NCBI RefSeq assembly: GCF_910592395.1
Contig: NC_088315.1
Location: 11,844,501 to 11,908,500, forward strand
Length of the DNA stretch: 64,000 nt
Source: Lineus longissimus
Taxonomy: Eukaryota > Nemertea > Pilidiophora > Heteronemertea > Lineidae
Direction: 5' to 3'
The notes under the pieces are model-generated. The model saw nothing but the letters and a program-made list of their open reading frames with translations. It did no database searches and was not told the DNA's origin. Position numbers and translations under genes: made by a program. This document shows, in pieces, positions 58,143-64,000 of the stretch (positions within the stretch are counted from its first letter, which is position 1; every line of letters starts with the position of its first letter).

Positions 58143-58225
58143 CTGTTGATGCTGTGCCATGGGCGCCGCCATGTTAGAAGTACCCGGATGTTCGAAACTC
58201 GGCGAATTGAAGGTGACTGACAATC

Positions 58226-59858
58226 GGGCATGGCGATTTAGCGGATCCTGCGGATTCTGCGGAATCTGGGCGGAATCAGCATAAAAACAGCTCGAGGATA
58301 TCGATATTATGATAAATTATCCTTATAATAAATATTTGTAATATTCCATAACTGTTAAATTGTCTAAACCGCCAAGATTATCAAGCATTTCGGAAAAACC
58401 CCAACATGCATGAAAAAAATGTCTGCATTCTATTATCGGACAATTTCCACATTGGTCTCGTTAGGGAGTTTTTCCCAAATGTACGCGATGATGACGTGCC
58501 CCATTAACAGGACGTAACATCTATTTTAAAATGCGTTTCCAAAGTGAATGCATGAGGACAACCCATTTGTGTCGTATATCACTGGAAAAGCCCGATGCCC
58601 CTGATTCTGCAGGATGATAAATCGGGTATTTTATTTCTTTAAATAAATCATAAGCGTCACATTTGCTCCTAGCTCTGTTCACCATCCCAAATGGCAATAT
58701 TGCCAATTGGGCCGGACAATCACGAAAAACCCCAAATTATATTATACATTTTTTCCTGAATAATTCTTACAGTGACCATTCTCCCATGAAAGACAGTTGC
58801 TTACGCTACACAAAAATCAAAAAAAAATCGAGGGTCAACCATTGAACTTTTGAGATATGTTGAATTTTGCATAAATCAGCGAAAAACGCACCAACTGGCA
58901 CTGGACGGCATTTCAAGATGGGGCCGACGCACATCCCAAGTTCAGTGTACACATACGTCGGCAACAACAGTATAAATGCGTAGTTTCTTGTTAGCCGCCT
59001 GTTGAGTAGCGCTCTAGGTTTCAGAAACTCAAAAAAAACATGTCTTTGCCAAAACAACTGCTGAATCAACACTGACATACTGTAAGGACCGAGAAATCAA
59101 TGATTTTAGGAACTACGGGGGCGCGCAAAAAAAAAAAAAAACTCCCTAATGAGAACATTGACCGTGATCTATAACCCAGGCCGAGTTGGTAATAGGCCGA
59201 GTCACACGTCATTTTCGCTCCTTCGTTAATTTGTTAATATCGTGCAGAATACAATAGGGATGATGGACACTTTTTCTAGGGGACATTTTAAACTTCTACA
59301 CTGGCCTGGTTGACACGTCTCTCTTTATTTTACAACATCGCAAAATTGTGCACGAGCAACAATACATACGATTGCCTTGATGATCCATCATATATTCAAG
59401 TCACATGATGACTGATGATGTCCAGGACTCCCAGATGACAAATCAGTTTAAACAGAGAATTTCCCACTCTCATGATAATAAATAAAAGATTTTTCTAAAA
59501 CGTCCACCGGAGTCAATCATCCCACTCTTGATGACCAAACAGCCAGCAAGATCATGCGATGACAGGTGACAAGCCCGAGATCCTGGCAACGATCCTTAAA
59601 ACACCCAAGTCCCAGGAGGCGAAACGACTAATTTTAGGGTAGAGCGACTCTCAGACACTCTCTTGATTTTAGCTTGATTACATTACATCACGGCAGCGGC
59701 CACCTTCAGTGCCACCACGTGGGGCCTAATGGTATTAGGCTAAGTTTGGGGGCGAAAATGATGGGGGCGAAAACGTCAGGGAGCGAAACGACCGGATACC
59801 AATCCGCTGCATACCAGATTCCGCAGAATCCGCAGGATCCGCTAAATCGCCATGCCCC
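58226..59858. mobile_element. Non-autonomous DNA transposon with 8-bp TSD
   Basis: Inverted ends of about 43 bp start GGGCATGGCGATTTAGCGGA (left), and the right end is its reverse complement with one extra terminal G/C. The direct repeat TGACAATC flanks it at 58218-58225 and 59859-59866. An 8-bp duplication is typical of hAT and P-type elements. The ends contain repeated GCGGA-TC motifs. No transposase is encoded. A second element is nested inside at 58455-59154. Confidence 0.88.
58455..59154. mobile_element. Nested inverted-repeat element with 6-bp TSD
   Basis: The left end GTCTCGTTAGGGAGTTTTT pairs with the right end AAAAACTCCCTAATGAGA. The direct repeat ACATTG flanks it at 58449-58454 and 59155-59160. 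It is 700 bp without coding capacity, inside the 58226-59858 transposon and so younger than it. Confidence 0.75.
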
Positions 59859-59954
59859 TGACAATCTCGCATCAGTTATGTATGCCCTATTTTGTATGGC
59901 TTTGTATAGGCCTTTGAATGGTTATCAGAACATTGATTGGCTTAGGTTACTTAC

Positions 59955-60451
59955 CATTCTACTCTAGAAGTATCTAATTGCGCGAGGCACCTTTTATTCT
60001 GCAAGTTCGTCTTCACACTATCAATCCTTGAAAAAATATATCCACCAATCGTGCGACTTTCCTTGTCCAAATTCCTCTTCAGTGAAAGTTCAACGATGTT
60101 AATAAGATCAAACGAATCGATATCAAAATCCAAAATCTCGTCGAAGACAGTCTGTGTCATAGTTATGTGCCGACTATCCGTATCGAATACAAGGGGAATG
60201 CTGATATTCCTTGAAATGTGCGGTTGGATCATCTCGAAGATTTTCCGTGGTGCCGATACTTTCAAATCGTATTTGATACCGAATTTATTCAGGTCGTCTC
60301 CTGTCCATTGACTTCCATGGCTAAGTTCTTTTCTCAGAGGTGAGCTCTGGAAGGTAGGGCATGGTATTGAGCCTTGAGAACTTTGATTTGGCGAAGAATT
60401 ACCGTCTTCATCGCCAGCAGCCACAGACGCAGTGATCAATATCGACGCCAT
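59955..60451 (-). CDS. Gene C, first coding exon
   Basis: The ATG at 60449-60451 has good context (GAAACATGGCG). A 497-nt open frame runs to a near-perfect donor, GAATG|GTAAGTAAC at 59955. It encodes about 165 residues. The N-terminus (MASILITASVAAGDEDG) is followed by a serine/proline-rich low-complexity part to about residue 45. A folded-looking region then contains KYDLKVSAPRKIFEMIQP, IPLVFDTDSRHITMTQTVFD and IVELSLKRNLDKESRTIGGY. Secondary-structure feel is mixed alpha/beta. I do not recognise the family. The exon leaves two bases of a codon, and later exons must lie beyond 59955 on the minus strand, where the nested transposons occupy the intron. Confidence 0.72.
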
Positions 60452-60780
60452 GTTTCATTGTGATGGGTAGTTGTAAAACAAGAAACACAGAAACGAAACA
60501 GAAACACAGAAACGCAGAAACGAAACGCAGAAACGAAAATCAAACGGGTTTTCATAACTCACACAACGTAGTGAGTGTAATGGTTACGTGTATGTATAAA
60601 GTGTAAACAAAATTCATATATCCATCATGTCCATCGAATCTGAAAAAATTTGTGCAGACCCATGACAGTTCCGGTTCCGGTACAGTTTGTTGCATTCCAT
60701 ACGGGCCGCGCTGGCCGATCCTGCTTTCACGACGCACCGCAACCACAGTTACCATGATTCCCGTTGTTGACGCAATTATT

Positions 60781-60794
60781 TCATGACGTCATGA
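60781..60794. promoter_or_regulatory. Palindromic CRE-type site upstream of gene C
   Basis: TCATGACGTCATGA is a perfect 14-bp palindrome containing the CREB/ATF consensus TGACGTCA. It lies about 330 bp upstream of the gene C start codon. Regulatory use is inferred. Confidence 0.4.
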
Positions 60795-60856
60795 GCCATT
60801 GACCAATCACGCAAGTAGATTTATTCACACCGGCGCCACTGTCTTGAAGTGTATCT

Positions 60857-61522
60857 GAAAATCGTCTGCTGGAACATACAGGACAACAACGTCGGCGGAG
60901 ACAGTTGTGACATTTCATTGCAGACGAAGTAAACGTCCTCTTCTTCTCGATTTACGTACTTTACTTCAAAAAGTCAGTTTTAACACTACTGCACAAATAT
61001 AGAGTGGTCTTAAAGTTACATTTGGATAGAGATTTGACGGACTGATTTGGAAATTCATTCCAACCATGCAACTGTTTCAGAAATGAGAAAAAGCTCCTGG
61101 GTGTCATGACATGCATGGTGTGTCTTGCCTCTGCATTTTTGTACTCAGACATGTCAAAGGGTTTTCAACTTTCATATCATTGAAGAAATAATTCATTCCA
61201 ATCTACAAGTATATCAATCACATCATTTATTTAAAAATCGTCTGCTAGGACATACAGGACAACGTCGGTGGAGACAGTTGTGACATTTCAATTTTCATTG
61301 CATAGAGATTTGACGGACTGATTTGGAAATTCATTCCAACCATGCAACTGTTTCAGAAATGAGAAAAAGCTCCTGGGTGTCATGACATGCATTCAATTAT
61401 TATTTCACCACAAAGAGCTGCTACTATTTGGGACAACTGTTTCAGAAATGAGAAAAAGCTCCTGGGTGTCATGACATGCATTCAATTATTATTTCACCAC
61501 AAAGAGCTGCTACTATTTGGGA
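60857..61522. repeat. Cluster of local direct duplications
   Basis: The block beginning AATCGTCTGCTGGAACATAC (60857) returns at about 61231. The block with GAGATTTGACGGACTGATTT (61027) returns at 61305. An approximately 89-bp unit ending in CTGCTACTATTTGGGA is tandemly repeated at about 61343-61432 and 61433-61522. The pattern suggests stepwise local duplication upstream of gene C. No coding sense is conserved. Confidence 0.8.
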
Positions 61523-61584
61523 CTATTTCTTTATGGGGTCTTATTGTTCAGCGTCTGCAAGGAATTCTATTTTTAGAGTCCAAT

Positions 61585-62198
61585 GGGGGGGGGGGGGGGG
61601 TTGGGGGGGGCTTCCCCCCAATGTACTGACAAAAACCTGTCACTTTCAGAGAACGGGGGAGGGGGTTTGGGGCCCCCAATGTACTGGCTATATATGTCAG
61701 AAGGACAGTTGTGTGAGTTCAAGAGAGATTGCGCTTTACATATTAAAAGTTGGAATCAAGCGGCACGGTGATACTTTCCTTGCCCAATCCGTTGTTATTG
61801 TCGTTTAAAAGTAAAATCTGAGGTTGGTGGGTTGCGGCCAGCCGGAATGCAATAGAGTTGTTGAGGGGATACATGGAGCAACTTGGGGGGGGGGGGGGGG
61901 GGGGGGGAGGGGGCGGCACGATATGGGTGAAGTCTTTTGAGGTGGTGGTGTAGTACTTTGGTAGGTTCGATTCGATTCCTACAGCATGTTATTTTAAATG
62001 AAGGTGCAGTGCAACATCTTGCCTTGTAGTGTTCAATTTACATGAAGTACCAGGATCATCCTACAAATCCCGTCTGATGCAGCACTAAATGCAAGGTACG
62101 GTACCAGTACATGGGTGAATCATTTCGACGTTATGTGAGACGTGAGAGACCAATTTTGGCGACTAGAATAGAGTAAAGTGGGGGGGGGGGGGGGGGCG
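61585..62198. repeat. Long poly-G tracts
   Basis: Runs of uninterrupted or nearly uninterrupted G lie near 61585-61609, 61884-61914 and 62181-62198. They could form quadruplexes and are likely length-variable. Glycine-rich frames across them are not genes. Confidence 0.85.
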
Positions 62199-62546
62199 GG
62201 CACTAGACTTGGACTTGGAGTAACTCAATCTTGCCTGCCCAGCTGCTGCCTTTAAATAGTCCCTTTAAATATCTGTTTATGTTAATGAGGTTGCAGTGGG
62301 GAAGTTCCGCCTAGTGTCGTGCACAGGCCATGGAATGTACAAAAGAACAGGACTCGCTATTCGAAGGACTATTTTCTATTTACGCCGTGTAGTACATACA
62401 TGTAGTGTATTGGCACGATCAAGGCCGGATGCTGCCAATCTGCGCACACGTTGATGAGGCTAAAAGGGGTATTGGGAAATGAGCATTCCTCCTTCCATTC
62501 CGACTGAATACCAGTTTTAGTTACACCCGCGTTCGCGGCCACAACC

Positions 62547-62720
62547 ATGGCAACAAGATGGAGTCTGCAGACCAGAATTCGCCACAAGACTGGTTTCTGC
62601 GTTTCGTTTCTGTGTTTCTGTGTTTCTGTTTCGTTTCTGTGTTTCTTGTTTTACAACTACCCCATTGTGATTCGGTATCGTAAACAGTTCTTCCTGAGAA
62701 TGGGCGCGATGATGACGTAG
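62547..62720 (+). CDS. Possible small ORF or first exon with a membrane-anchor-like segment
   Basis: The ATG at 62547 has an ideal context (ACAACCATGGC). The 57-residue frame starts MATRWSLQTRIRHKTG, basic and short. A hydrophobic stretch of about 20 residues follows (FCVSFLCFCVSVSFLCFLF), then a basic YRKQFFLRM end. This layout resembles the tail and signal anchor of a type II Golgi enzyme. However, the hydrophobic part comes from a TTTCTGTGT simple repeat, so it may be meaningless. No clear donor was found. Confidence 0.2.
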   Translation: MATRWSLQTRIRHKTGFCVSFLCFCVSVSFLCFLFYNYPIVIRYRKQFFLRMGAMMT

Positions 62721-64000
62721 GGAACCGTATCAAAATACCTACAAAATACCTTGAAGCTTTTACGAGGGGAGAGGTCGACAACTTCAGGGTCAACTTTACA
62801 AAAAACGCCTTCTAAAAAGTTACCGGTACCATTACATTGTTCTTCAAAATAGAAAAAAATAGAGAGAAAAACACAACCAAGGTATTTTTGAGACGGTCCC
62901 TAGGCTATGCGCGCTTGGGTTAGGCATAAATCAGGTCAAGTGCATCATATTTTTAATGGACGGGGCAATTGGCTGGAATTTCGTGTTGGTTCAAGGGCTT
63001 GCGGTGTAAACGGAAAGCTAGTCCCTTGAATCAATTTTGTGTTGAGCCTAAACGTAGGGTAGGCGTACTAAAAAGTAGTAGCCTATATTCTTCATGATTT
63101 TTCGCAGTAGTGAACGGTAGTGAGTGATAGGCTATAGTTGGATTAGTGTTTGCGCCCGCGCCCTTGGATGCTTGTTAAATTGGCTCTGTTTATGCAGCGG
63201 TCTGTTAAAATGTTACACTTTACCAATTTAAAACTGATAGATTGCTGTTAGGCCTTTTGTAATTTTTTTGTAAGATTTTCCAGCATGTATTATATACATG
63301 TATAATACCTCCATGGTCCCTGCAAGTGCATCCTCGAAAATCCAGAGTCGGTCGTATCCTCCTTCTCTCGCACATAAGCTCGGTCGTTAGTGCCGAGTGT
63401 TGACCTGAGTTCAGGATGCTGCAAGTGCAACCTTGGTTATAGTGTCCTAATAATGAATATTGACTATAAAGGGGGTGGGCCGTCCCAGACACATTTGAAG
63501 TGATCTGATCACAACGCGATTTTTTTACACCGTTCACGATACCATGAGCTGAAAGGGTCTCAATTTCTGAGAAAATGAGAATTTTCTGTTGACCATCATG
63601 CATTTGAGGATTCCGCACAGGATGACTTGATTTGAAGAAAAAAACTAGTTGATAAGTTGATAGGGATTCCAACAAAGTCAACAGATGATTTGACACTTTC
63701 AGCATGCATGTTGCTTAAACCAAATGGACACAAGTTATTAACTTGAAGGAACAAGGCAGGAGCTAGGCAAGATATAGCTACACGAAGTCGCTAATGGGGT
63801 ATGTCATGCACCTCTTGTATACGATATGCCCCTATATGATAGTGGTGAGTTGGACATGACTCGGCGCCCTCACACGAGTAGGCTATAGTCACCAGAAGAT
63901 TGCCAAATTAGCACCTTTGTTCCTGCCTATAGTCCCCCTTTAAAATACGTTCACCCCCCCCCCCCCCCCCCCCCCACTGCCTGCACAACTTCGGAGCGAA
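62721..64000. other. Non-coding end of window
   Basis: No gene is seen. It carries ATACATGTAT-rich sequence and an ATAATACCTCCATGG motif at 63303-63317. At the right, GGCAGGAGCTAGGCAAGATA (63755) and TTCCTGCCTATAGTCCCCCT (63920) resemble ends of a degraded short repeat related to 55180-55215. A C-run of over 20 bases lies at 63954-63975. Confidence 0.4.

Noticed and set aside
61476-61808. Glycine-rich 110-residue frame
   Set aside because: It is driven by the poly-G tract and the local duplication.

Overview
The window looks like nuclear DNA of a marine invertebrate animal. It is AT-rich and intron-rich, full of ACATGTACATGT-type palindromes, and has scattered small exons with GT/AG borders. 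Every class of repeat seen is eukaryotic: a BEL/Pao retrotransposon, inverted-repeat DNA transposons, Helitron-like interspersed elements and tRNA-derived SINE pieces. No bacterial or phage operon is visible. A deuterostome (echinoderm, hemichordate or lancelet) fits best, but the sequence alone does not exclude a lophotrochozoan.

Layout. 1-6.5 kb: an 88-bp tandem array (about 780-1500), then the 3' part of an unidentified host gene on the minus strand (gene A, 5410 to 2439); its last three exons join in phase. 6.5-14.4 kb: two copies of one inverted-repeat transposon with 9-bp target duplications, a long foldback element, a short inverted-repeat element, a decayed Ty3/gypsy-like gag-protease fragment and the first Helitron-like element. 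14.9-23.1 kb: a complete, young BEL/Pao retrotransposon with two 870-bp LTRs, a 5-bp target duplication, primer site, polypurine tract, gag-protease and pol. Its single reading frame is cut by one amber stop inside the protease domain. 23.2-26.8 kb: an old tandem segmental duplication. 28.5-30.5 kb: two THAP zinc-finger exons, head to head, and a broken exon resembling the P2X7 intracellular-domain family.

30.5-46 kb: another Helitron-like element, a second family with the same architecture, and host gene B on the minus strand. Four exons of gene B (46426 to 39435) join in perfect phase and give a 254-residue C-terminus of unknown function. Its intron holds a TTAA-flanked inverted-repeat element whose right arm was later split by a Helitron-like element. 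49.1-58.1 kb: a roughly 550-bp satellite array, bracketed by two copies of one inverted-repeat element and broken by a composite Helitron-like element (one 5' end, two 3' ends, a SINE piece between) and by a 2.65-kb insertion. 58.2-59.9 kb: a transposon nested inside a transposon, each with its own target duplication. 59.9-60.5 kb: first exon of host gene C on the minus strand, with a perfect splice donor. 60.5-64 kb: local duplications and long G or C runs.

The most interesting material is the Helitron-like family. Its tandem core units each carry a nuclear-receptor half-site cluster, its copies insert without target duplication (shown by empty sites inside the window), every 3' end abuts AAAAAT, and one copy looks like an end-bypass product. 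Three host genes (A, B, C) are real by splice and phase logic but not recognised. No wholly new multi-gene system was found.
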